Assembly (NCBI GenBank): GCA_025677835.1
Contig: JAIXMR010000164.1
Span: forward strand, 1 to 34,209
Direction of reading: 5' to 3'
DNA: 34,209 nucleotides
From: Sporodiniella umbellata
Lineage: Eukaryota; Mucoromycota; Mucoromycetes; Mucorales; Rhizopodaceae
In this document: positions 10,797 to 20,252 of the stretch, piece by piece
Position numbering within the stretch: position 1 is the first letter of the stretch
How the letters are laid out: every line of letters begins with the position of its first letter
Made by a program: the position numbers and the translations under genes
Notes under the pieces: model-generated
What the model saw: the letters and a program-made list of their open reading frames with translations, nothing else
What the model was told of the DNA's origin: nothing
The model's database searches: none

Positions 10797-11829
10797 CTTT
10801 ATGTTATTTTATCTGGTGCATTCTTTCCGTCGGTGAGGCAAGCCAAAAAGAGTTCGAACTCTATCATTTACTTTTATGTCTTTACTGTAACCTACTTTTC
10901 TTTTTTAGAGAAAGATGATTACAGCCTCCTTGGCTCAAATACTTAGAACGCTTTCTCGAGTAGTTACATTTAAGATTGTAAAAGTAGTGTCCTTTCCAGT
11001 TGATGCAATGCTCTTTGCTTTTTAGTGAGCGATTGTAGTTTCTTTAAGTATACAAGTTGAAATTTAAGCTTTAAACTTAACTCAAATATTAAAGCAGTAA
11101 TATCATTTTGACTCTGCAGCAAGAAAATAAGAATGCTGATTAATTAATCTTAAACAAGTGTTTTCACAGGATTTATATCAAGTTCCCAAAAGTATTTTCA
11201 TAAACTATTGATGTGCTTTTTTGCATATTTCTAGGCAGTAGGAATATAAAGCTTAATAGCTAAAGCTACGTTTTTTTAACAAAACCTTCTTCAATGATTG
11301 AAACAAGGAGCTTTTCCCATTAATTCACCTTGTATTTCCTGTGAGAATTTTGAGTTAGCTAAGAGTCTTGTAGTTTTTTTTTAAGGACATTGGATTCATA
11401 GAAAAGAATGAGCCTCCAAATGCATTTATTTTTAATTCCTTTTGATAAATTGTTATCCATACACTCGTGTGCATAAGGTAATTGATTGACGATTTATTTT
11501 ATTTTCTTTACTCATTCTTTACCCAAGCTAAAATGTTCAGTTTCAATTTCCTCTTCCACACCTATCTTCATAAAATTTATGAACTAATCGTTCGTGCTTT
11601 TAAGTGAAACAATTTGGTTATTCGCAATAAACTTGCCAAAACTCTGTGTGCTCATTATGGTGTTTGAATGAAAAAAAAGAGTGATTGGATCACTCACACT
11701 TATAATTCTTTCTTGTCTTTTGGCGCAAAATTTACAATTAAACAGCGCAAGTTTGTATTCAAAAAAACAGTGTTGGGTCAAAAAATCTTTTTCAATCCTT
11801 TTTTTTTTTAACTCAATAGTAAAGCCCTA
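10797..11829. other. Intergenic region upstream of RAE1
   Basis: No gene is supported. A plus-strand ORF of 37 codons from an ATG at 10914 and a 61-codon ORF at 10761..10946 have no recognisable motif. The region just before 11830 has a T10 tract followed by CTCAATAG, which resembles an intron 3' end and raises the possibility of a further 5' exon of RAE1 here. Confidence 0.5.
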
Positions 11830-13036
11830 ATGCAGACAGCAGATTTTGAAGTAGCTTCTCCGCCTACAGACAGTATATCTTCTCTCTCTTTTTCACCACA
11901 AGCCGATAATTTAGCAGTTACTTCGTGGGATTCAGCTGTGAGTTTAACTTTATCAAACTCTACACGAAAGATAGTTTATATTTATTGTCTCACAATAGGT
12001 ACGTTTGTACGAAGTTCAGCCTTCTGGAAATACTATACCAAAAGCCTCTTACAATCACGATGGCCCAGCGCTTTGCGTGGATTGGAGTAAAGTAAGAGAA
12101 AGAAAAACAAACAAGTTTGAGTTGTAATGCTTTTTACAGGACGGAACACAAGTTGTATCGGGTGGAACAGATAACGCTGGACGTCTATTTAACTTGGCCA
12201 CTGGACAATCTACACAAATTGCTGCCCACAACGAAGCCATCAAATGCATCAAATTTTTGGATGGTCAAAACAATGTTTTAGCAACAGGAAGTTGGGACAA
12301 AACAATAAAATACTGGGACACAAGATCTCCATCACCAGTAGGTACCGTTCAATTGCCTGAGCGACTTTATTCAATGGACTCCAAAAGTGATTTGATGGTA
12401 GCCGCTACAGCTGATAGACATGTTTTAGTTTTTAACCTGAACAACCCCACAACTATATTCAAACAAACAGTATCACCTCTGAAGTGGCAAACGCGTACTG
12501 TGTCATGTTTTATTGATGGTAAAGGGTACGCTATCGGGTCTATAGAAGGCCGGGTAGGAATACAATATATTGATGAAAAAGAAGCAAGGTAAAAATAGCT
12601 TTTTTTTCGAAAAAAAAAAAATACGTTTTAACACATACTCTAGCAAGTGCTTTTCGTTTAAATGTCATCGCGATGAAACAAAAAACGTATATTCAATTAA
12701 CTCGATTTCGTTTCATCCTGTTTATGGCACTTTTGCTACAGCAGGTGCTGATGGGACCGTTTCTTTTTGGGATAAAGACAGTAAACAACGTCTAGCGTCG
12801 CTGCCTAAACAGAACAATACAATATCATGCACTGCTTACAACAGAAACGGCTCTATATTTGCCTATAGCGCCAGTTATGATTGGACAAAGGTAAGTTCCA
12901 AAGCATAAGTTAAATTGATATAATACTAATAAGTTGCGTGTAGGGTTACAGGTTTAATACAAATCAAGGGCAAAACAACAGACTGTTTCTCCATGCTATA
13001 AAAGACGAGGACAGTAAGCCCCGTCCAAAGAAATAA
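11830..13036 (+). CDS. RAE1: Rae1/Gle2-family WD40 mRNA export factor
   Basis: Five exons: 11830..11937, 11999..12091, 12140..12588, 12644..12890, 12944..13036, giving 329 aa in frame. Rae1 (Gle2 in budding yeast) is a seven-bladed WD40 propeller that binds the GLEBS motif of a nucleoporin and helps export mRNA. Family landmarks occur in order: [14 protein letters not shown] near the start, [15 protein letters not shown] (117-131), [36 protein letters not shown] (about 220-228), [20 protein letters not shown], and [15 protein letters not shown] across the last junction (about 290-302). The end KPRPKK matches the basic Rae1 tail. The protein lacks roughly 20-35 N-terminal residues relative to yeast and human homologues; an acceptor-like CTCAATAG just upstream suggests an unfound first exon, so the start is provisional. 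Confidence 0.95.
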
Positions 13037-13037
13037 A
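13032..13037 (+). terminator. AATAAA overlapping the RAE1 stop codon
   Basis: The final lysine codon and TAA stop plus the next base spell AATAAA. A second AATAAA lies at 13183-13188, beyond a 27-nt poly-T tract. Either could serve 3'-end formation; the second leaves room for a normal 3' UTR. Confidence 0.3.
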
Positions 13038-13091
13038 CAGTACAAAGTAAATACTGCTTGTAGAAAGGAAGTTTATAACGGATAGGGTTTT

Positions 13092-13097
<6 letters not shown>

Positions 13098-13124
<27 letters not shown>
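13098..13124 (+). repeat. Poly-T tract, 27 nt
   Basis: Uninterrupted run of T between the convergent RAE1 and the 13.2-kb ORF. Length is likely variable or imprecise in assembly. Confidence 0.9.
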
Positions 13125-13223
13125 GGCTTCACTATAGCGTGGATGTTAATTTTCTTCATACAGGACTATGAAAGAAAGGAACAATAAAGTCAATCGATAA
13201 GCATATTACATCAGTAATTGATC

Positions 13224-13619
13224 TTACGTAGATACAGAAACGGATAAAGAGATAGGCAATTGATACTTAAACGGTGGTGGACCGTATTCTCGCTTTCTCC
13301 ATTCATTAACTGTAGGCAAAAATTCAAACTCTCTTTCATGAATCAGAGTGCGTTTTAAATTGTAGTGATAAGAATCCAAACTATGTCGTCTTTGTTGCTG
13401 ATAGTGCCCAGTTTCAAACAAAAAGACAATTGCATCTACCTTAGATTGGCCAACATTGGTAGTTTCAGCCAACTCGCTAGAGAAAGAGGGCAACGAAGTA
13501 GTTGAATACAATGTGTTCGAGTTACGGCGATATTTGAGTGTTGTGTCGTGTCTCTTTAAGCTAAGCATTGGCTTTATTTGGCTTTTTTTTGCAATGCAGG
13601 AAACCAGTAATGACTTCAA
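13224..13619 (-). CDS. Hypothetical small protein, possibly mitochondrial
   Basis: An uninterrupted 131-codon ORF with an ATG, convergent with RAE1. I do not recognise the family. The N-terminal 60 residues are rich in Ser, Thr, Lys and Arg with almost no acids, the pattern of a mitochondrial targeting peptide, especially if translation begins at the second Met (residue 18; MLSLKRHDTTLKYRR). A TATAAAAA lies at 13636-13643 on this strand, only about 17 nt before the first ATG, which also favours the internal start. The C-terminal half has HEREFEFLPTVNEWRKREYG and then PPPFKYQLPI, a mixed hydrophobic/charged composition typical of a folded protein. No introns are seen. It is likely but not proven to be a gene. 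Confidence 0.5.
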   Translation of the reverse strand: MKSLLVSCIAKKSQIKPMLSLKRHDTTLKYRRNSNTLYSTTSLPSFSSELAETTNVGQSKVDAIVFLFETGHYQQQRRHSLDSYHYNLKRTLIHEREFEFLPTVNEWRKREYGPPPFKYQLPISLSVSVST

Positions 13620-13649
13620 GTAACAATCTAAAGTATTTTTATAGGCTGT

Positions 13650-13805
13650 ATGCTCTTAACAAAACTTTTGTTACCAAAACTCAAAAGCAAAAGGGGCTTT
13701 AGTGTATATGAAAAATCCAGAAAAAAAAAAGACATCATAAGTGGAAGAAAAAGCGATATACTAGTTGTGGGAGCTCGCATTTACTCTTTTAAACAGTTCA
13801 AATAG
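13650..13805 (+). pseudogene. Short ORF, possible relic of a Mucorales repeat-family gene
   Basis: A 51-codon ORF starts at an ATG 31 nt from the divergent 13.2-kb ORF and ends at TAG. Its C-terminal part reads KKKDIISGRKSDILVVGARI. From memory, a G-R-K-x-D-hydrophobic motif recurs in large families of uncharacterised Mucorales proteins, so this may be a truncated copy. The match is short and unverified. Confidence 0.25.
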
Positions 13806-14944
13806 ATAATTACCGGCCATATGTATTTAGTTTATTATAATCGAACATTGGTATATCACTCCTTCAAATCTTTGAACCAAAAACGAAAAGGTAAAAAAAA
13901 AAGAATCTTTTATCTCATTGTTCTCGTTTTAAAATCCCGAAGTATTACAAAATAAACAGTCATTGATTATTAGATAGTGGATACGCTATGAAATGTTTTG
14001 ATACAAAGCCAAAAAATTTTATAATATTGATTTCTTGAAGGTAATAATAAAACTATAGAATTGTATTTCTCTAGCGATTAGCACTATCGGTTTATGTTAA
14101 TTAAGGGGGTGCTTCTAATAACTTGATATACCAAAAAGGTTTAGGCCTAATCTATAAAATGGGGGCGTTGCAGTACTATAGCTTACAGAAAACTTGCAGA
14201 CATGCCCATTATATGAATACTGAAGTGTGCCTTTTCTTTTAACAAAAGCTGAAGCCGTTTATTGCAAAAATTTGCAACAAATAAAAAGGAGGTTCACGGC
14301 CTAGAAATACTTTTTGGCTGATTACTTTGTATATTGAGGTATACATAAGTTGTATCCAAATCATCTATTCGTTTAAAGCTCATCCACAACTGTGCATCAA
14401 GGGTTAATTTCCCAATCAACATTTGAAATTGAAATATGGTATTCTTAACCAATCATATATGAGACATATTTTAATACTATAACCGTTGTAAGTATTTCAC
14501 TAATACTTCAACAGAACCATCTGAACTTACGAACCTCCCATTTGAAGCCTGCCGATAGAATACTTTTTTATCAGGATTTTTATTATATATTCCTTATTCT
14601 TCTTTTTTTATTTTTTTATCCCTTCTGAGGACGGTTTATCTAACTTTATTTTTAAATTCAAGCACTATTGTCGCAACCTTTTATTTGAATATGTATTGCC
14701 CTTTCAAGAAAGGGTTGACTTCTTTGTAAACAGTAGATAATTTTTTTTTTGTATTCAAAGCTGATTTTTCTTTACCACTATCTGGATCGCTTTTATAGTT
14801 TAAAGATCTGCTCCATGTCTTTTGGTTTTTCAACATTCAATCTCCCTCGTCGTATTTGTATTAGCCCTGTCTCTTGATACGTATTGGTTTGCTGATTTGT
14901 TTATATATTTTTATCTTATAAAACACTATACCATTTCCGCAATA

Positions 14945-14969
14945 ATATATATATATATATATATATATA
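14945..14969. repeat. (AT)n microsatellite
   Basis: Twenty-five bases of strictly alternating A and T; self-complementary, so strand is undefined. Confidence 0.9.
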
Positions 14970-15018
14970 CATATTATAGTTTTAGGCAATACATATTGTG
15001 CCAATGTATTTAGCAGAG

Positions 15019-15043
<25 letters not shown>
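15019..15043 (+). repeat. Poly-T tract, 25 nt
   Basis: Uninterrupted T run in the gene desert, followed within 90 nt by a further T13-type run. Confidence 0.9.
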
Positions 15044-15049
<6 letters not shown>

Positions 15050-16600
15050 GTTAGAAATAGCAATCAAAAGTATTTTTCTTTAGCGTGCTCTGTCAACTTC
15101 GTTGAAAACCCAAAAAATGTTTTTGCTAATTTTTTTTTTTTTTTGTACTCTTGTAAAGAAAAAAAACCTGGTTTATCTGTCAGAGACACAGCCAATTTTG
15201 AATGGTTTTTGCCATTAGTGTTTGTGAACGAAAAGTAGTCAATGTCATTTTTGTACCTGTCATTGAATAGCAGCAATCTAAGTCCTTTAGGGTATTTTGT
15301 TGTATTGTTCTCTCTGAACCTCGAAATACTTTGTTGACAAAAGAAATGTTGATGTAATAAACAACACTAACAACGGGACATCATTAACTATTATTTTTAA
15401 CTGAAATAGGTGTTTAAATATTTGAAAACAGAAAAATGCACCTCCTACACATAGTAGTCTCTATGTTCTATTTTTTGATTGCATGCTCTTCTTTTCCACA
15501 ATAGATTTTCGCTAATCAAGCAATGCATTTTTGGGGGGGTTTGCCAACAATGATCTTAAGTAGTCATCAGGTGTAAATTTTATCGTATTAGTGAAAGAAA
15601 TGCTGATTTTAGTTAATCTGTAGTTATTTAAACACAGATATAGACCAGGAATATGGAATCAAACCCTTTGACAAAATGAGAAACAAAGGTGTTGAAATCA
15701 ATCCACTAAATCTATAAAAACCTTACTAAGCCTGATCAGTAGCAACTCTTTCCAAAAATCTATCCCAATTAACTTTAGCTTTGAACAGCTACTCAGGGGC
15801 AACCAAAATAAACGAGGCACAGGACACGTGAGCAAGAGTTTATTTAGGACTACTCAGTAGTGATATTCTAACTAATTGTAATTGCGACAAAAATAATCTG
15901 AACTAGAGACAATCTTTTTCAAAAGCAGAAATTTATATTTGACCTGTAGCCAATCAGTGTTGAGTAAACGTTAATTTCTATAAGCCTGACTGTACATTTC
16001 CAATGTGTAATTTGGCTTTCAATCGGAAAACAAACCCAATCATTTTAAAGTAACAAACAGTGGATGAATATAATAGTAAATGGAAAAAAAGCATGGCGGT
16101 ATTACGTTTGGGATAGTACAGCAAAAGAAGCGTTTTGTACTGTTGAGAGTAGTATACAGAGTGCATTGTATTGTTGTGTGCAGCCTGACCTTGATCCTCG
16201 CACTATGGTATTCTTCAATTAGTTGAAGGACTTGTCATTCGCGAGTATTTCTCAGGCGTTATATAAACTATACTTTGTTATTTTAAAAGAAACTAATCGA
16301 ATACTCTTAATTGTTAAAGGGATAAATGGGTAAAATTTGTCAGTTTAGTAAAAAAAACATTTGTGGATTCTGTGCGCGACGATTGGACGCTTTTTTTCGA
16401 AATTTAAATACAAAACCGGAATTGACCCGAGCCTTTTTTTCTCATTCAACCTTGGGTTATAGCTTTCAAAACCTTCTTTTTCTCTTTGAAATTGGATCAA
16501 GGCACGCTTGAGTCGAGTCAGAGCTTCATTGGTTTAGGTAATGACTTTGGGCTTCTATTCACTTTCTTATACAGCAAATCTGTCTTTGACTCAACAATGC

Positions 16601-16610
16601 GTCACGTGAC
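16601..16610. promoter_or_regulatory. Palindromic E-box upstream of the methyltransferase
   Basis: GTCACGTGAC is a perfect 10-bp palindrome centred on CACGTG, ending 37 nt before the methyltransferase ATG. CACGTG is the core site of fungal bHLH factors such as Cbf1-, Pho4- or SREBP-type proteins; which one binds here is unknown. Being a 10-bp palindrome this close to a start makes it the best regulatory candidate in the window. Confidence 0.45.
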
Positions 16611-16647
16611 AATACATCCATTTTTCATATAGTCTCTACACTTTCTA

Positions 16648-17776
16648 ATGGGTAATCAAGTGTCAACAAGAAAAAGAGGAAAAGAAAAGAGCTCCAAAAG
16701 TCTTTTGCTATTAGCTGAAAGTCATAACGAAATTTCCACAACCTCATCATGTCAACCTAAATTACCAAAAGAATATGTTTTTCTTCATAATGCAGAAGAA
16801 TTCGATAGACTTAATGGACAGCATTACCTACTTAAGCATTTATTTCAAGGAAATTTTCTTGCGCCTCTATCCAATAGTCTTTCAAACCCTGATAGTAAAG
16901 CATTGGATATTGGATGTGGATCTTATGGGATTTGGATGCGAGGTAAAAAAAAAAAAATATAACTAAATAAAGAGACTGGGTCTATATATGAATATTTATG
17001 TAAACGAATATTGAAAAACAGATATGGCCATTGATTTTCCGGAATGTGAATTCTATGGTTTCGATCTTGCAAAGCCAGCAGAGTTAAGTGAGACGGAGAA
17101 AATGCACTTGCCAGAAAATTTTCATATTGAACAGGCAGACCTATTTAATGGTTTTAATTATAAAACAAACACCTTTGATTTTGTTCATCAAAGGATGATG
17201 TATAATGTATATCCTCAAGACAAAATACATTGGATGTTTGAAGAGCTACTACGAGTTACGAAGCAAAATGGTTGGATTGAAATGGTTGAGCCAGATCTTG
17301 TACCCAAAAGAGCTGGGCCTTTGTTTTCGAAATTAACAAAAGCTCGTAAATAATTTTGTTTTTTTTTTCTTTTCTTCGTGCCATTTAACATAGTTTACAT
17401 ACAGTACACGAATTTCTTCACAACAGACTAGGGTCGTTTCTTCAAGGAAAAGATTTGGTCGACTATATGAACAAATCAGGTCTTGTTGACATTGTCTCTG
17501 ATTACGGCTCCTTACCGTGTTGCTGGGGAGGCTATATAGGAAAGCTCTTTTATGAGGTAATGTTGCTAATTCGTTTTATTCACTTTCTTATTTGTTACTT
17601 TGTAGGATATTCTAGTTGCAATGCGCCACTACGGTCCGTTCATACACGAATATTTGAACGATGGAACCGAATTTAACACAGAAAGTTTTGATGCTATTAT
17701 AGATGCTGCCTTTGATGAGTGCGCTGAGTACCAAACTTTTTTCAATATCCGATGGGCTTGCGGAAAGAAGGTGTAG
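16648..17776 (+). CDS. SAM-dependent class I methyltransferase with myristoylation-type N-terminus
   Basis: Four exons: 16648..16942, 17022..17345, 17432..17556, 17606..17776, giving 304 aa in frame. Motif I of the Rossmann methyltransferase fold, ALDIGCGSYGIWM, lies near residues 85-97, split from the next strand (FYGFDLA) by the first intron. FDFVHQRMMYNVY and the following EELLRVTKQNGWIEMVEPD are post-motif strands typical of the large fungal family that includes LaeA-like enzymes. The pre-motif segment EEFDRLNGQHYLLKHLFQGN is characteristic of Mucorales members. The protein begins MGNQVS followed by a basic stretch (TRKRGKEKSSK), matching the N-myristoylation consensus (Gly2, Ser6) plus a basic membrane-binding patch, so it may be membrane-tethered. 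The substrate is unknown. The exon 2/3 junction (c|gtaaat ... actag) is the least certain splice. Confidence 0.88.
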
Positions 17777-20252
17777 CCTTGAATCAACTCATACCATACT
17801 ATACTTCATTTAAGGCTTCTTTTTTTTTTAAAAAAAAAAGTCTCATAGACACACTGCATTACTGTAGATACAGATATAAACATCAACCATTTAATCCAGT
17901 TTTTTTTTTTTACCCTTTTCTACTTTTTACATGGTTGGAGGTAATGCTATCGTTCCTAGAGAAGATCGCTGGGGGTATCCAAAATAAGGGCCTTTTTTCT
18001 CCAGAAAAAGGTTTGGGGCTTTTTGACGAAAACATACCTCTTTAAGGCTTTTAAACACTGTTGTGTAATTGAAATATTTCTGAGGTGCAATACACCTGGA
18101 GCGTACCAGACGAAACGAAAGAAATACGATTTGTGGGATCAAAGTACAATTTATGTAACCCCTCTACTGAAGTTCACAGCTATAGTATCCACGCTAGAAA
18201 ACGTATCCGTTTACTTCTTTGACATGTTCGAGAAAGAGGTATTGCTCAGGTTTTTTTTAGAAGAAAAGGAAACTAAAGCAACAGTGAACAAGGACAAAAA
18301 GGGAGCTGAAAGGAATACTTTGAGCTTGACAATAGAAACTATCCTCAACAAAAAAAAAAGAGTAAAACTCTCAGCAAGCCAATTGATACTTAATATACTG
18401 CATATAAACTTTTATAGAAGTTGCAAAATTCAAAATAGCAGGAAAAAATGAAACTGAGACTTGGATGTTCTGATTTGTAGACAAAAAAGAAGCCACGTAG
18501 TTAAAACACAGCCTATTGTTTTCCCACCAAAGCGCTCTTACATTAGGTTGGAGTTTAGAAATGCAAAATTTAAAGCAGGCTTAATACTAGCTTCCTTTAT
18601 CAAATATAAAGTATGACAAGCAGTTATTATACAACGCTCTCAGTTGATTTCCTGTCAATTGTTCTAAAAATTAGCTAATACATTGTAGAGAGTTATGTCT
18701 TCAAACAGGGAAAAGATAAGAGCCGGAAAGAATTAGGCTCGGATCAACACAACTACGAAAGGGGAGGTGTAATAGAAACTCAAGGCAATATAAGTTACAG
18801 AAGAAGCAGGTAAGCAACAGTGAAACAAAAGATCAAGTATAGTGAGAAAGAATAAACGATAGATGGACAGTCCAAAAGGAAATACTTTGCTAACCTTTGT
18901 TATTTATAAATGCTACTTTAAGAGTCAGGAAATGTAAGGTTAAGAGATAGTTAGATAAAAAAATAAGAAGGACAGTAACAATGTCAAGGGAATACTCGGA
19001 CCAATTTATTACACCTTTTTTTCAATCAATAAAGCTATTTGTTGCGGCTAGAAGTTTTCAGTAACTCAGTGTTTAGAGCTACGTTTTGAAAACATTTTGG
19101 CAGCAAACTTACATGTATAGTACTGCCACTGGAGTTTTGCTGAAACAGTCGAGATCCACAAGGTATTTTTTTTTTTCTTTACAAAACGGTCAAAAATAAA
19201 GTGTGGCAAAATTGGCTTGTCAGCTCTTCTATTTGGTGCTGATTGACAGAGAACTACTCTAAACTTTCGCCAACTAGCTCACACATATAATCACCGCTAG
19301 TGTGGGTTTTTATTCTACTGGCTACGTAATTCTTCAAATAACAAATGAAAGCCAAAATTCGATATTTTTTTTTTTGAAAAAAAAAATAAAAAAAGAATAT
19401 CATTGTGTGTGGTCTAGGCTGAAAAGCTGATGTGGTAATGCTACACGGATTATAGACCTGCGATAATTTATTTGTATGTTATGAGCGTTTTATTATATCA
19501 AAAAGATAGGCATAGAAACAAAGAGCTCAAACAATGTGAAAAGCAGCAAAATGAGCTCGGATGTAAAGTAAAGTTTGAGTTGTTTCATGTTTTAAGACAG
19601 TAGAAGGGAAATAAGGTGCTTTTTTTTTTTAATAGACATGTTTCCAGTTTTGTATAGTAAAACGAAACAACCTGAGCAGAACTTACAAGTGGACTTAGTG
19701 TTGGACTTGAAGCTTGACACGATCTGCGTTTGTTTGTATCTCTATATCTTGCTTTGTTTGTTTTTATTCTGTTTACTCCACATACATCCCATAGCAGCCT
19801 GCCACGTTTGCTATAGTTGGCTTACATGGCTGACGCTTGTGTCACAATGGCGAAATATTAATCATTTCTTACGACATTCTATTATTAATCGCAGCTGAGA
19901 GTAAAGAGAAGGGAGCCAGCTAAATAACAAAGTGGCATTTTTATACTGTCTATACGTTGGGTGCGCTTCAATTTAAGTTTGTATTGATGTATTGCTTGAT
20001 TTCACAGAAAACTTGTTTGTATTTGATTGGAGCACGAGACTTACTAGGTATTTTTACTAAAAGTTGTACAGACTTCATATCTTTCTGATTGGCTGGAAAC
20101 AGAAGTTTTTTATGCTTTGAGGCCCTTTCACAAATGACTGCTATTTTCACACACGGATTCCTATTTTTTAGAACCCATATGTCATGTTTCTCATGAGGAA
20201 AACCCTTTTCTTTCCTTTTTACTTTTACATTTTTGTTGAAAGCACTTAATCA
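17777..20252. other. Interval between the methyltransferase and CHO2, no firm gene
   Basis: Between 18.02 and 19.06 kb the plus strand carries several purine-rich open segments, including a 142-codon ORF (18023..18451) and short segments that can be joined with GT/AG sites, but no family motif or complete model emerges. A minus-strand run of about 90 codons without a stop (19968 to about 20240) ends at the CHO2 promoter and has no credible ATG at its beginning. T/A palindromes lie at 17820-17839 and 19361-19401. CHO2's promoter must lie within the last few hundred bases. Confidence 0.5.

Larger units (their letters stand above)
13806..16600. other. Gene desert with simple repeats
   Basis: No gene is supported across about 2.8 kb. 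It contains an AT dinucleotide repeat (14945-14969), a T25 tract (15019-15043), and many shorter A/T runs. Open runs of 45-60 codons occur on both strands (for example minus 14.30-14.46 kb, plus 15.71-15.86 kb, and both strands at 16.33-16.53 kb) but none carries a family motif. A CACGTG lies at 15825-15830. Confidence 0.6.

Noticed and set aside
10838..10855. AGAGTTCGAACTCT, resembling a tRNA T-arm (B box)
   Set aside because: It is simply a palindrome; no A box, anticodon arm or acceptor pairing lies at the right distance on either strand.
14822..15276. ORFs across the AT microsatellite and T25 tract
   Set aside because: Their peptides are IY repeats or poly-Lys produced by simple sequence.
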